A DNA stretch of 64,000 bases from NCBI GenBank assembly GCA_947034885.2, contig OZ019759.1:9426501-9490500 (forward strand). Reading direction: 5' to 3'. The notes under the pieces are model-generated. The model was not told the origin of the DNA. It searched no databases and worked only from the letters and a program-made list of their open reading frames with translations. Origin of the DNA: Thuidium tamariscinum (lineage: Eukaryota; Streptophyta; Bryopsida; Hypnales; Thuidiaceae). Below, piece by piece: positions 45,237 through 57,209 of the stretch. How positions within the stretch are numbered: the stretch's first letter is position 1; each line of letters opens with the position of its first letter. Both the position numbers and the translations under genes were made by a program.

Positions 45237-47932
45237 GATCGTGAGGGCGAAGGTTGTGCAACTTCTGAAGATGGAGGTGTCTGTAATGCGGCAACCAGGT
45301 TACGGTTTAGAGGCGGCAGTTTAGTTTGATGAAGTTTTAGCTCATTTGCGCCTGTATGCTCCAAAGTTGGTGTAGCGGCGTAGTACTGTAGGGTCTTCGG
45401 CTTCAACTATCAGCATGTTCTCTTGCGGTAAGCGGTTTCAATTTCACTTGTTTCTTCAATTTTGCTGACTGGGTGTGCATGCAATTGGCTTGTAAATCGG
45501 AGTGCTGTGGGTGAAGAGTTCATCTCCGATGAATTTCTATGTACATTAGGTCTTTTGCATGCTCTGTTTTTGAAAGCGTGGTGATTGATTTCCTTGCATG
45601 ATGACTTGTTCTATGTCCTCATGTGCTTTACAATTCTCTTGAGCCGCTATGGAGTCCGGGCCTTCATTGCTTTTGGTTTAGTTTGGTGTATGTTCATTTT
45701 AGAGTTGTTGTAAATGTTTTGTGAATGATTCTTGTGAATGTTATTCTTGTTTTACAGTTGCTAATTTTTTGTTAGACCCGATTTCCTAGAGGTTCATCAC
45801 GACTCTACTGAAGCAATTCTATTCATATAAGTCTCTCGTTGTGAAGTTTTCTTATCTGTTCCTTGCTTTCTTATAAAAGACTTATAAATTCAATATGCAA
45901 TTCATAGAATATAGTCAGGGTTTTCTAAGGGAGTTTTGAATGCATGAATATCCATGGAAATTAAGAGTTTCTATTTTGGGACTGACAAGGCAGCATTGAA
46001 AACCTATGATTCACACTAGGGTTTAGGGTTTAGGGTCCAAGTGAAAGAAACTGGCACCCTAAATCTCCTAGTACAATTAGGGTTTAGGATTTAGGCCAAA
46101 TCAATTCCCTGGTGATGGTCGAAATTAGGATTTTGGGTTTTCAACACATCTAAACCACCCCAAATGAACGATTTTGAGCACATATTTTATTAGTTTTTGA
46201 CAGCCAGTATTGGATGTTATCCTCAAATCAAGGATAACCACCCAGTAGTCTTTCAGAAGTTGTTATGTAAGACCTAAATTTGGGTTATGTGGTTTAAAAA
46301 TTAAATAACCCTCCTCAAACTAATGTTTCTTACCACATAATTTCTTAATCTAGACCATCTAAAAATGGAGGCTATCCTCGAGTCTAGGATAACCACCAAG
46401 TAGTCATTGAATTCTCTACAGACACACCATTCAATCCATCATAATGTTCATCACTCGATATTCATTCTCATATTCCATAGAGTTATCTTCATATCGATGA
46501 TAGTGGATAACCTCTGCTTATGCAGCGTACACTTATCCGGTGGTTGATAAATGAGGTCTTTAACCAATACTTATCCAGATTAGCCCCCAAATCAAAATGC
46601 TATCGATGGTATCGACTTTAACCAAGTACTCATTCACACTCACGAACGAGTTATCATTGAGTCAATGATAATAATATTAACCCTCCAGTCCTTGACAATC
46701 ACCGCCGAGTCATCTTGAAATGATTATTAATAGTACTTTGAAATTAATATACGTTCCTTATCTTTGATCCAAAAAAAACCATTTCGACAGTAAGAAACTC
46801 AAACTATGAAACACAGGATCTAATACAGAAGTCAAGAATTATTAAACTCAAAGGTGATGAGACCATGTTCGGTGTATGAAGTCTACAGACTATTGTTTCA
46901 TAGAGAAATAAATCGTCCGTATTAATGATTTGAATAACACATTGTTAAACAAGTAACATTAGAACACGTAGTAAATGAATATAATCAAGTCAACAAAACA
47001 ATGACTAATACTCGTTTGTCTATATTTTTGCAGCTCATTACGATGGGAAGTGAAGACAACTACAATTACTCAAAGACCTCCATTCACCTTTAGCCATTTA
47101 TAAATCCCATGAACGGTGGGCCTTTCATTTCTGAAATGGAAGAAAGCTATGGGTAGCTTTGGAAGTTCAAAGACCACGTAGGGTTGAAGTACACTAGACC
47201 CCATACACTTTTGGCAAAACCAGAATGTACATAGTTCAAAAACAGTACTCAAAAGTACTAAAATGTATTAATCAAATGAACACAACAAGCGTGCCATCTC
47301 CCGATCTTGATCGTGCGGTTTTGGGTTGACCGATCTAGATCAACCAGTAAGCAACCAGTCAACTGGCAGGTGTTTTAATGTGGCTCATCTGGATTATACC
47401 AGATTAGGAGGGGACTTAGTGGGCGGGTAGTGGACAGCAGTCACCTGGTCAGGTGTGTTAATTTGATGATCTGGATCATACCAGATTAGAAGTGGATTTA
47501 GTGAGGCGTAGTGGGGGCGTAGTGGACAGACCATGTTGCTGCCGGGATTCCTGGCTTCAATACTATTTAAATAAGGTTGAGGCTATTTGAATCACCGAAT
47601 TTGAATTAAAGTTGAGGATCCCATGACATTAGTTCCCGCCCGGCATGGACACTTTCATTGTAACTCTAAACCATCCGTAATATGGAATTGCATAATAGTT
47701 TTGAAGGCAACCCTTATGGAAATTCCGGTATTAGTTGTTTTTTGGATAAATAATGGACGAAGAACTATTTTAAACACCCATCTAGTATAAAAAGAAGGCA
47801 TAATTAGAAGAAAAAATTAGTGATAATGCTTCTTAAGATTCTTTTGCATGTATATATTTCTTATGAATTGCCAAATTTTATAGAACAAAATATTATTGAC
47901 TAGAATATGACTTCAATTAGTTTGTCTTTTAA
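45237..47932. other. MULE right flank, no confident gene
   Basis: 45,240-45,430 has balanced composition and a possible donor (GCGGTAAGC), so it may be a 5' exon. TTTAGGG-type runs occur at 46,018-46,095. Near 46,205-46,400 the hairpin words TATCCT...AGGATAACCACC occur twice. A minus-strand frame at 47,070-47,252 is not recognised. 47,355-47,545 holds two degenerate copies of a roughly 100-bp unit containing ATACCAGATTAG. Confidence 0.4.
47355..47545. repeat. Two-copy degenerate tandem repeat, about 100 bp
   Basis: Two adjacent copies carry GGCAGGTGTTTTAAT / GGTCAGGTGTGTTAAT, then ATCTGGATxATACCAGATTAG and a GTAGTGGACAG tail. No function evident. Confidence 0.5.
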
Positions 47933-48803
47933 GTGTTAGATTATATAAATCTAACACACCAACCATTCACCAATTTTTTATTATTTTTACGTGTTAGATC
48001 ATATCGATCTAACACACGGTCAACCATTCACGAATTCCAAATTTTTTGTGTGTGTTAGATCATATCAATCTAACACACAAAAACCATTCACCAATTATAC
48101 ATTTTTTTTTCGTGTTAGATCATATTGATCTAACACACCAACTATTCTCCAATTATACTTTTTTTTTAAAGTGTTAGATTATATTCATCTAACACACCAA
48201 CCATTCACCAATTTTTTATTATTTTTATGTGTTAGATTATATTCATCTAACACACCAACCATTCACCAATTTTTTATAATTTTTACATGTTAGATCATAT
48301 CAAACTAACACATGGTCAACCATGATTCACGAATTCCAAATTTTTTGTGTGTGTTAGATCATATCGATCTAACACACACAAACCATTCACCAATTATACA
48401 TTTTTTTTTGTGTTAGATCATATTGATCTAACACACCAATTATTCTCCAATTCTAATTTTATTTAAGTGTTTCATCATATGAATCTAACACATGAACCTT
48501 TCATCAATTCCAATTTTTTTTTCGTGTGAGATCATGTCAAACTAACACACGGTCAACCATTCACGAATTCCAAATTTTTTTTTTGTGTTAGATCATATCG
48601 ATCTAACACACACAAACCATTCACCAATTATACATTTTTTTTCGTATTAGATCATATTGATCTAACAGACCAATTATTCTTAATTCTAATTTTATTTAAG
48701 TATTTCATCATATGAATTTAACACATGAACCTTTCATCAATTCCAATTTTTTTTTAATGTGGGAGATCATATCAGTCTAACATACGAACCATTTCCCAAT
48801 TCC
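47933..48803. repeat. Array of about 15 palindromic minisatellite units with higher-order order
   Basis: Each 55-65-bp unit contains a palindrome of the form GTGTTAGAT-CATATCG-ATCTAACAC, followed by ACCATTCACCAATT-like sequence and a T-run. Unit types follow one another in a repeated order: one with GGTCAACC...CGAATTCC, one with ACAAACC...TTATAC, one with ATTATTCT, one with GAACCTTTCATC. This gives a higher-order period of about four units. A telomere-type TTTAGGG patch follows at about 48,808. Confidence 0.88.
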
Positions 48804-49639
48804 ATTTGTTTAGGGTTTAAGGTTTAGGGTGTAGGGTTTAGGGTCCCTCACTCTAACTTTCAAATAGAATTTAGGATTCATTGTGAAGATTAATTTTTTA
48901 ATCCCATTTATTAATCCAAATTTGATGACCAATTTTTTTGCATTTGTCTTTTAATTTGTATAATATGTCATCAACGTTTTGCCTTTAGGATGTACATTTG
49001 GAAACACAATATACAAGTTTATCTATTTCGTGCATCCATTGATTCTTTACCACATATACCTTAGGCTTTCCAAAATTGTACATAGTGCAATACCATTTGT
49101 TTGAGAATAACTAACAATTGATTTAAAGGTTTAGGGTAACATAGAGGGAGGTTATATATTATCATGTGTTGTGCATTCTTAATAGTCTTTAATATTTATA
49201 GTTGAAGACCAATGTACCAAAGACTAGATCAAATTTCCAACACCTAATCTTCAAATTCTAATAATTCCTTTCAATTTATTATACTTTATCAAATGGAGGT
49301 AACTACTTCAAATTTCCAATACTTAATTGAATTCTAGCACATGGAGTTAAATATAATTTTTTTTAATATACATTTATATTATTCTAATTTTACTCCTTAT
49401 ATTCACTTGTGTTACAAAATAGGTGATTTTTATTCACATTTCAACATTGAACATACAAACTAAAAATTTCCATGTTGAGCTAATGTACTACAATTCAATA
49501 TCATACTATAAAAAGTATTAAATATTCACAACTACTAAGATCAACTCAGTAATAAGTATATTATAAAAAGTATTAAATATTCAAAACTATTAAAATCAAA
49601 TCAAAATAAGTATATACATTATGGTGTCACTTACCAATT
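48804..49639. other. AT-rich spacer with a short TTTAGGG patch
   Basis: GTTTAGGGTTTAAGGTTTAG-type sequence lies at 48,808-48,842, then AT-rich DNA without a reading frame. A near-duplicate of TATAAAAAGTATTAAATATTC occurs at about 49,505 and 49,560. Confidence 0.45.
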
Positions 49640-49687
49640 AGTAGTAATCATGTTTCACTCTTCATCAATTGAAACATGATTACTACT
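49640..49687. repeat. Perfect 18-bp stem hairpin
   Basis: AGTAGTAATCATGTTTCA is followed after 12 bases by its exact reverse complement. It lies about 550 bp upstream of the coiled-coil/RING-like frame. It could be a tiny MITE remnant or a transcript hairpin. Confidence 0.75.
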
Positions 49688-50237
49688 GAACGTATCAAAT
49701 CGGTGATCATCAGTTGCCTTTTTTGGGGGAACTGTTCTGTGACCGGTGACCACCGGTTGAACACCTGCAGCCACTTCCGTTTGGCGGTAGTCGTCTTGCA
49801 CCTTTGCGAGACGACTACCGTTTGCTTCATTTTTTCCTTCCTCCTGCACTCACTTGAAGCTGTGATTTTGGAATTCTGTTTGGGCGCAATTGTCGCGTTA
49901 GGATTGGCATTGTGAGATAATGTGCATTGCGTACGCGAGTCCCTCAGTGTTCGGGGAATTGGATTTGGGATTTCCATGAGGGTTGAGAGATTGCGATGAG
50001 TGTTTACCAGATTCTTTTTAATTTGTGGGGGATTCATTTGAGTGTATAGTTGATTTTGTTGAACACGATTGGATTTTGGTTTAGGCTTTGCGTTTCAATG
50101 CGGCGCGACCAAAGGCTCAGGTGTAGCAATGTAGATAGTTCAGGAGGTACCTGAGCTTTGAAGGGGAACATTCTCAGTTGTGTGGGAGTTCCACTTACTC
50201 TTCATTGTTGCTACCAGTAGTTTCAGTTCGAGAGTGA

Positions 50238-52046
50238 TGGAAACTTCTAGTGGAATGCATTCGGGTAAGGGGAACCTTGCGAAGAGGATGGATTCTACGG
50301 GTAAGGGAAAGTTGAGTGCGTCGAAGTCCCGAGAGAGTGGGCGTAAGAGTAGGCCACTTGCTCCTCGAAGCACTGGTGGACAGAAGAGTGACATTGCCCT
50401 CCCAGGCGCCGAGGAGGATGAGCATAGTGACGAAGAACGAGATGATGGCTCTGACGAAGAAGAACAGATCACACAAGTGAGCAACATGGAGGGCAAGCGG
50501 AAGAGATCTGTGGCGAAATTAAAGAAGGGGAAGGTTTACCAGACAGTTGAGGATGTAGACATTGAGATCTCGAACTTGAAGCCACCACCACGGAAGCTGA
50601 CTCGGGAAGATTTTGCCGTGGAGTACCAACTTTGCAATGAATCTACTCAGAATCCTCATTGCTACAGAAAGGGTTCACTACCAACCAAGTTGGTGAGGAA
50701 ATACTTTGGGGATCCGTTGGGTGAAGGTGGACGAAATGGGTTTTCCTGGCAGCAATGTGAACATGCCGATTTGAGGGTAAGGATTGAAGAGTTGCACCCA
50801 ATTCTGTATCAACATGGTGCTAGTGAGGTACCTGGCTTGCTGAAGGTGCACTTCGCTGAGGGAGTGGCAATGGAGTACGAGAAGGGATGGAAGGAGGTGA
50901 ATTGGTGTTTGTTTGGGGAGGAAACGAACAAGAGGCAACAAAATTGACATGAGCAAGACTTGAAGAAGCTCCAAGAATTCAAGAGTGCTTTGCAGGATTC
51001 TTCAAAGCCCCTTCAAATGCGAGGGCGGCAATGGAGATCGATCAAAGTCAAGCTAGGCCAAGAAGGCGTGAAGGTGGAGGCAAGCCGGAAAGGAGTGGAA
51101 GGACGTGGGGGGAGTAGGAAAACTTACCCAACGAAAGAAGTGCCAGTTTCATCACGATCCAAGCTTGGGGAGACAGGTGGGGGTTCTGGGTTGTCTGCAG
51201 ATTGCGAGGGTGGTGACTTCCGATGAGGAGGAGGAACGTTGTCCAAGGCAGGTTCAGCAGAGCGACTATCGGAGGTCGAGTCACTAATGAGCGTCGTTCA
51301 TATGGAAGGGGAAGTGTTGAAGATTGAAGTCAAAGAGGCTGAATCCAATTTTGAGAAGTGCCAGTGGAGGAGGAGGGAGAAAGAGTGCCTTGTAGGCACT
51401 TTCCAAGGTCAGATGGAGGTGAAATTGAAGTTAATTGAGGAGATGAAGGGCACTGGAGCAGATGTAGCCCAGGAATTGATCAAATTGGAGATGGTCCAAG
51501 AGCAATTGGCATTTGAAGAGCGAAACGTAGCTGAAGCCAAGTTTGACCTTGAACTAGCAGAGACGGCCTTGTCCATTGTGCAACATAGGATTGAGTGTCA
51601 CCGATTGGAATTTGATGCCTTACTGGCTCAGTCCTGGTCATTGAAGAGAGGCAAGGTTGGAACTTCTTTTTTACCAAGGCCAATGGTATATGCCTCTAGT
51701 GAAGAAAACACCTTGAATTTGACTAGCTTTGGTAGTGACAGTACGTTTATTGGGGTCATAGTTTGTTGCCTATGCTCCCTCCCATTCCCGCATTGTGACA
51801 TTGTGATTTCTTCATGTCGCCATATGTATCACCCTTTTTGTGCGTCTGTTCTCTTCAGTAGTAGCCAGAGATGTGTGGCTAGGGGGTGTAAATCGTTATC
51901 ACATCCTGAATGGCATCGGAGTTTTGGCTGGGGGGAACCGAGTCCGGACCTTGTACAGAGGGCTTTGATGCTTGGACTTGCCGAGGAGAGGAAGAGAATT
52001 CTTCAGGATCGATCAGATGCAGCCAAAGCTAAATGTCCACTGGCTG
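50238..52046 (+). CDS. Coiled-coil / RING-like zinc protein, possibly broken or the first part of the SET gene
   Basis: ATG 50,238 opens METSSGMHSGKGN..., with an acidic stretch (AEEDEHSDEERDDGSDEEE) and a conserved-looking block (PTKLVRKYFG, GFSWQQCEHADLRVRIEEL). A TGA at 50,945 interrupts the frame, which continues (HEQDLKKLQEF) to about 51,030. After a frame change or unseen intron, 51,239-52,046 encodes a long coiled coil (EAESNFEKCQWRRREKE to EFDALLAQSWSL) and a RING-like cluster CCLCSLPFPHC...SCRHMYHPFC...CVARGC, then PEWHRSFGWGEPSPD. It ends at a good donor (GGCTG|GTAAGT). The next plausible exon is at 53,531, so it may be fused to the acidic/SET protein. RING clusters often mark ubiquitin ligases, but that role is not shown here. 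Confidence 0.55.
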
Positions 52047-52351
52047 GTAAGTTCACTTTTCTTTTTGCAAATCTCAATCTCCAAGCAATGCATACCTTTC
52101 CTCCTTTGTTATTCATGTTTCACTAAGTCTTAACAGCACAATTCATGTTTGCGGTAGGGTTTTGGGTTTAGGGTAATATTTTTTTGAATGGATTTACTTG
52201 TATTACTGTACCCTTTAGTAGTGGTTGAATGCAATGTTTGAATAGTCCGTATGTAATGTACAAGTTAATAGAAACCCAAAGAACTCTGTAGGGCATCTAA
52301 AGCAATAATCTTAACTACTTCAATTTCCTTTATTCTGTTGGAAACGTACTC

Positions 52352-52980
52352 AGTGGCCTGGTTCTTATTAGAATGTTTTTAAAGCATTCTTAGTTTCGTA
52401 TTCATAGAGTACAAGGATTTCGATACTTTATGAATGTGTAGTGTTCTATTAAGTTAGTGGCTTAGTTCGTATTAGAATGCACTTAGAGTATTATTAGTTT
52501 TGTATTCACAGAGTCCTAGGATTTGGATACTTTCTAAACGTGTATTTTTGTATTGCGTTTGTGGCCTGGTTTGGATTAGAAAGTACTTAGAGTTTTATGA
52601 GTTTCCTAGTCACAGAGTAGTCGGATTTTGATACTTTTCCAATGTGTAGTATTGTATTGAGTTTGTATCCTAGTTCATATTGGAATGCACTTAGAGTATT
52701 ATTAGTTCTGTATTCACAGAGTACTCGGATTTGGATACTTTCTAAACGTGTAGTATTGTATTGAGTTAGTAGCCTGGTTCGTATTGGAATGCACTTAGAG
52801 TATTATTAGTTCTGTATTCATAGAGTACTCGAATTTGGATACTTTCTAAACGTGTAGTATTGTATTGAGTTAGTAGCCTGGTTCGTATTGGAATGCACTT
52901 AGAGTATTATTAGTTTTGTATTCACAGAGTACTAGAATTTCGATACTCTATAAATGTGTATTATTGTATTGAGTTTGTAT
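52352..52980. repeat. Tandem minisatellite, about 104-bp unit, about 6 copies, in a probable intron
   Basis: Units contain AGCCTGGTTCGTATTGGAAT, then GCACTTAGAGTATTATTAGT, then CACAGAGTACTCGGATTTGG and ACTTTCTAAACGTGTAG. Two neighbouring copies begin at 52,771 and 52,875, a spacing of 104 bp. The central copies are nearly identical and the outer ones degenerate. It lies between the donor at 52,047 and the next coding segment at 53,531. Confidence 0.85.
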
Positions 52981-53530
52981 TAAACATACTTATGAGATTA
53001 ATTATTCCAAATACTTGATTTGTATCAAACATACATGAGTATTAGCAGTCAATTTTTTTTCTTTAGTCTTTCAAAGTACTCTTCCTGGTGCTCATACTTT
53101 TTACACAAATTTTCATTTCTTTGTCTGTACAAATTGTGATAGTTAAGAAAACAACATTGTGAAGATGGTAGTTGTAGTATATAATTCATATTGGAATGTA
53201 CCTCGTGTACGATGCCTTCAGTACTATTGACTGAAATGTATTCGGTGTAATACTTTCATTTCTTCATTTCTTCTTAAGTGAGTTCAATGGCTTGATTTGT
53301 ATTACAATGTACATAAAGTATCATAACTTTCTGATGATGCAACTGTACTACACCAATATATTTTGAATGGATGGAGTTCTTTTGAATTTGTGTTGTAATT
53401 AATGCTTCATTGTGTACATGTACATGTTATTTTCTTTTGAGGTAGAGGTTAGGGCTCAGTGATTCTACATCTTTGATAAAGCTTAGGATTTGTAGTTCAG
53501 CTGAAGGCAATTCGTTGTTGTTGATTGTAG
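52981..53530. other. AT-rich probable intron remainder
   Basis: No coding signal. It ends with TTGATTGTAG, a plausible 3' splice site whose phase fits the donor at 52,047. Confidence 0.4.
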
Positions 53531-56301
53531 CTTCAGGCCAGGTGTTTGCTTGTCCCGCAATCTCTCCAGCGAGTTTTACAGAGGGAGCAACTAGCCAAGC
53601 TGTTTGCTCACCGAAGGCTACTGATTGGGGACGTCCTTCACTATCAAAAAAAGAAGAAGACATTTTTGCACGACAGGCCATTAACACAAATGAGAAGAAG
53701 AAGCCGAGGTGAGGTGGATAGTCCGGTTGTAAAAGCAAAATCAAGAAAGAAGAAAAAAATTATAAAGGCAGCCTTGAATAAGAATGACATGGATGAAGAG
53801 CCTGAATTCAGTTCAGAAACAGAGTCAAGTGATGATGGGCTCGCGAGGAAGGTCCTAAACCTGCCCGACAGCTCTGGTACCACTATTTCCACTCACGTTG
53901 ACGATTTGAGAATTAAAGGCCATGTGGGTGAAGTTGATACATCTGGTGGGAATGGCAACTTCTTGAAATCACCTCCAGGTACTGTTTTGGACACAGTCCT
54001 CTTCACTCCCCCTAAAATTCAATTGTCAAGGCTAGTACGTGGACTACGGGATGACGAGACATTCCAAGGAGAGGCTTTAGAGGCAAATCCACTCTGTGAA
54101 ATTGGGGGTGTTATCCAGAAGGAAAACGAGGCAGTACATGGAACTGTAAGAGAAGGGGTGCACTTATTACATGGCCTGGATGCAGACCATGCAAATGTTG
54201 TTGACGGGGAGCCTACAGGGTCACAGGCTGAGACCAAGGGAGTGTTGCCTGAGGCAACCTTGGCATCGAATCAGAAAGGCTCAAATTGTGAGCTAGATGA
54301 ACATGTGACTGCAGAGGTAGGGGAGGAGATGGGAGCTGTAGAAGAAGTAATTCTTGGGGAGGGCAAGTGCAACTCTGTGGGAGATGTTAAAGACACAACT
54401 GGTTCTCATGAGGGCAATGTGAAGAATGGGAGTTCTGATGAGGGAGATGTTGGGGCGGGGATGGCTACTGATGAGGGAGATGATGGGAAGGGTACTCTTT
54501 CTGATGCAGTGAAGGTTGGGGAGGAGATGGTTGTGGATGAGGGAGATGTTAGGGAGGGTAATGTTTCTGCTGAGGACAAATCAACGGAGCAGATGGCTTC
54601 CAACAAAAAAGACTGCAGTGAAATAAAAGGTGAAGTTTGCGAAGATGGTGAAATGGGGCAGAGTAGTGACGACGGACTTGGGGATGTGGTTGTTCGGCAT
54701 GACGAGCTTGCAGAATCAAAGGCAGAAAAGGAGAAGCTCGTGGAAGTGGAGCCACAAGCTGACTGCGATGAATCAGAACAGCAGTTTGAGGAAAAGGCCC
54801 CGAAGGCAGCCGCAGTGAAGAAATCAAAAAGAAAGACAAAGAAAAAGAAACCGGGGAAGAAGAATTTCACAGAAGTAGATGTCAAGGAAGCCCAACCGTC
54901 TCTAGAGAACCCAAATAGTTCAGAGCACAATGATTTTACTCAGTCAAACAAGATAGCAGATGAGGGGGTAAATGGAGGGGTAAATGGGGGGGAGATGGAG
55001 GTGGTGATGAAGAAGCCCCTGTTACAGATCTCGCCCCAATCTCTTCACCTCCAAGCAGGAGGAATACCAGGTCTCAGCAAGGGAACTTGACATTGTCTAC
55101 ATAGGTAAACAAAGTTTTGTCAAAGAAGCGTCAGCGCTCCGAGTGTTTTGTTTACGTTTTTGGATATGCAGTTGGGGTCAGAATTTGAATGAGCTCGATT
55201 TTAGGTCTGCAAGCAAAGCATTGTAATTTGCCTTCACAGTGGAGGTTTCTGAAATTGAGAATATTTATTTATCATCACAAATTTCTTGTTTCAGTAGTTT
55301 TTATGTACTAATGTGGGTTGTTCTTAATGTGTTCATGTAGGGGGACTTATACAATATTGAGGACTTGTCTTGGGGCTTGGAGGCGCATCCAATACCTATA
55401 GCTCCCCATGATTCACCAATGCGTTCTTTCAAGTATATGGCTATTAGTGTGGTGCACGAGAGTGCCCAAGTGGATACCTCTATTGTTGGATTAGAAAATG
55501 GGGAATTCTGTGTTTGTGGCAGAGATGATTGCTTGACTGCCGTGGTTCCTTGTCAGTGTACAAAGTCAACTGGGGGTGAATTTGCATACAGCCCTAGTGG
55601 GTTGTTAAAGGACCGTTTTTTCCAAAACAGTGGTCACATGTGTTGGACTTTCATTAGGGAATGTAATTTCAGATGTGGATGCCACAGTAAATGTGGTAAT
55701 CGTGTTGTTCAGCAGGGCATGAAGTACTCAGTTGAAGTTTTCCATACTGCGCAGATGGGATGGGGGATTCGAGCTGCTGAATCTATCCCCAAAGGTGCGT
55801 ATCTATTTGAGATGGTTGGGGAGATATTGACTAATGCAGAGATGCTCATTAGGAACCTTGTAGTCGATGGTGGTCCATCATACGGCTTGCAACTTGATGC
55901 GGATTGGTCCACAGAGAAGAAAGCGAATGACAACACAGCATTGTGCTTGGATGCTACTCACTTTGGAAATGTCGCCAGATTTCTCAATCATAGGTTTCAC
56001 ATCTACTACAACCTATTTAGTTTGTTTGTTTTTTGCTTAAGCACGTAGGTCTTCTAATTGGTAGTGCACAATGTTGTGCAGATGTGGAGATGCAAACCTG
56101 ATTGACATGCCTGTTAAGATTGAGAGCGGTGGGAAGAGCTTCTACCACGTTGCTTTTTTCTCAAATCGTAAGATTGAAGCCCAGGAGGGGCTAACATGGG
56201 ACTATGGTATTGATTTCAGCAATTGTGATCCAAAATTGCCTTCCTTTGCTTGTAAATGTGGAAGTGTCATGTGTAGGGATAAATTTTCAAAGGTTAATTG
56301 A
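53531..56301 (+). CDS. SUVR1/2/4-type SET-domain histone lysine methyltransferase with acidic N-terminal region
   Basis: 53,700-55,020 encodes a long acidic, Lys-patched region (VVKAKSRKKKKIIKAA; many GDV/EGD-like repeats; KKSKRKTKKKKPGKKNF). Exon 55,341-55,993 has DLYNIEDLSWGLE, then a nine-Cys pre-SET (CVCGRDDC, VPCQC, ECNFRCGCHSKCGNRVVQ), then SET motifs GWGIRAAESIPKGAYLFEMVGEIL, LDADW, ALCLDAT and GNVARFLNH. An 88-bp intron splits the NHRC motif. Exon 56,082-56,301 gives RCGDANLID, AFFSNRKIEAQEGLTWDYGIDF and a post-SET CKCGSVMCRD. Catalytic NH-x-C, the LTWDY Tyr and all zinc Cys are present, so the module looks active; the family methylates histone H3 Lys9. Upstream, the frame changes near 53,700 and again near 55,030, where frame c (SKQEEYQVSARELDIVYI) splices in phase to the SET exon. 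These may be frameshifts or unrecognised small introns. Confidence 0.8.
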
Positions 56302-57209
56302 CAACGTTAGAATCCAAGTGGAAGCCAGCTCATGATGGGCAAGATTATATAAGTGATTTGTATTTCAAAATCGGAATGTGAACCACTAATATAGTTCTGT
56401 GTGAAATGTGCTTCCAGTTGGCTTCTAATGTTTTCACTCGCCTTTTGCAGACTTAATTTTAGAAGCAGAAGTGTTGAGGTGGTTGGACCTCAGTAGTCAT
56501 GTGTATATAGTTGCAACAATCTGTACTTGTAGAACTTTTTAGAATACATTTCCTTGAAGTTGGAAAACTTTATATTTTAAGTACTTGCAATTTACTATTC
56601 AAACTTGAAAACATTTGTATTGTAATGCAATTTTGACAGAGTAGTGTTTAGGTTAATTGGTGTTTCTATCAATGCCTACAGTTGAAAGGAATGTTGGTTT
56701 TCAGCAAACCAAAGTGGCACTAGAATAGACTTGTGGAATAAAATAGACTTGTGGAGGTGTTAGTTTGTATATTATGCAATAGGTTGCAGAGGTTTTATTA
56801 TTTAAATTCAATGACTTCTAATGTAAGTGAATTTTTTTCATCTAGCGCTTTTTTTGAAGATTCTTTGTTAACTCGTTAACATGTTAGTAGTGTGTATTTT
56901 GAAGACTTTACTTTACAAATATTGAATCATTTAAAGGATTTTGATATGTTTAGCCTCATAAAATATCATTTTTAAATAAACTAATGGTCTTGAAAAACAA
57001 ATTGAATATAAGCTTTATAAATTAAACAACTTCAAAAAATCACAGTAATGAGGCCAAACATAACTAAAGCTTCAAAAGCAAGAATCCAACGTTATCAATT
57101 AAAACTGCAGTATCTAAAAATACTAAGTAATTGAAAAATACAAAAATACTGAAATCCTATACTAATTAAAGTACTTCTACTAACCAAAATTCTTAAATTA
57201 TTGTGCAAT
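56302..57209. other. Convergent intergenic region, no gene
   Basis: AT-rich DNA between the SET gene (+) and the next gene (-). Both 3' ends are expected here. No terminal repeats or RNA gene recognised. Confidence 0.5.

Noticed and set aside
45128-45406. 92-codon minus-strand frame
   Set aside because: It crosses the MULE insertion boundary at 45,227, so its C-terminal part is TIR sequence. The flank part alone is not recognised.
47933-48803. CRISPR array
   Set aside because: Units are contiguous variants of one another without unique spacers, and the context is a plant nuclear genome.
54406-54930. 174-codon antisense frame opposite the acidic protein
   Set aside because: Ser/Phe/Leu-rich mirror of a Glu/Lys/Asp-rich coding strand, a usual shadow.
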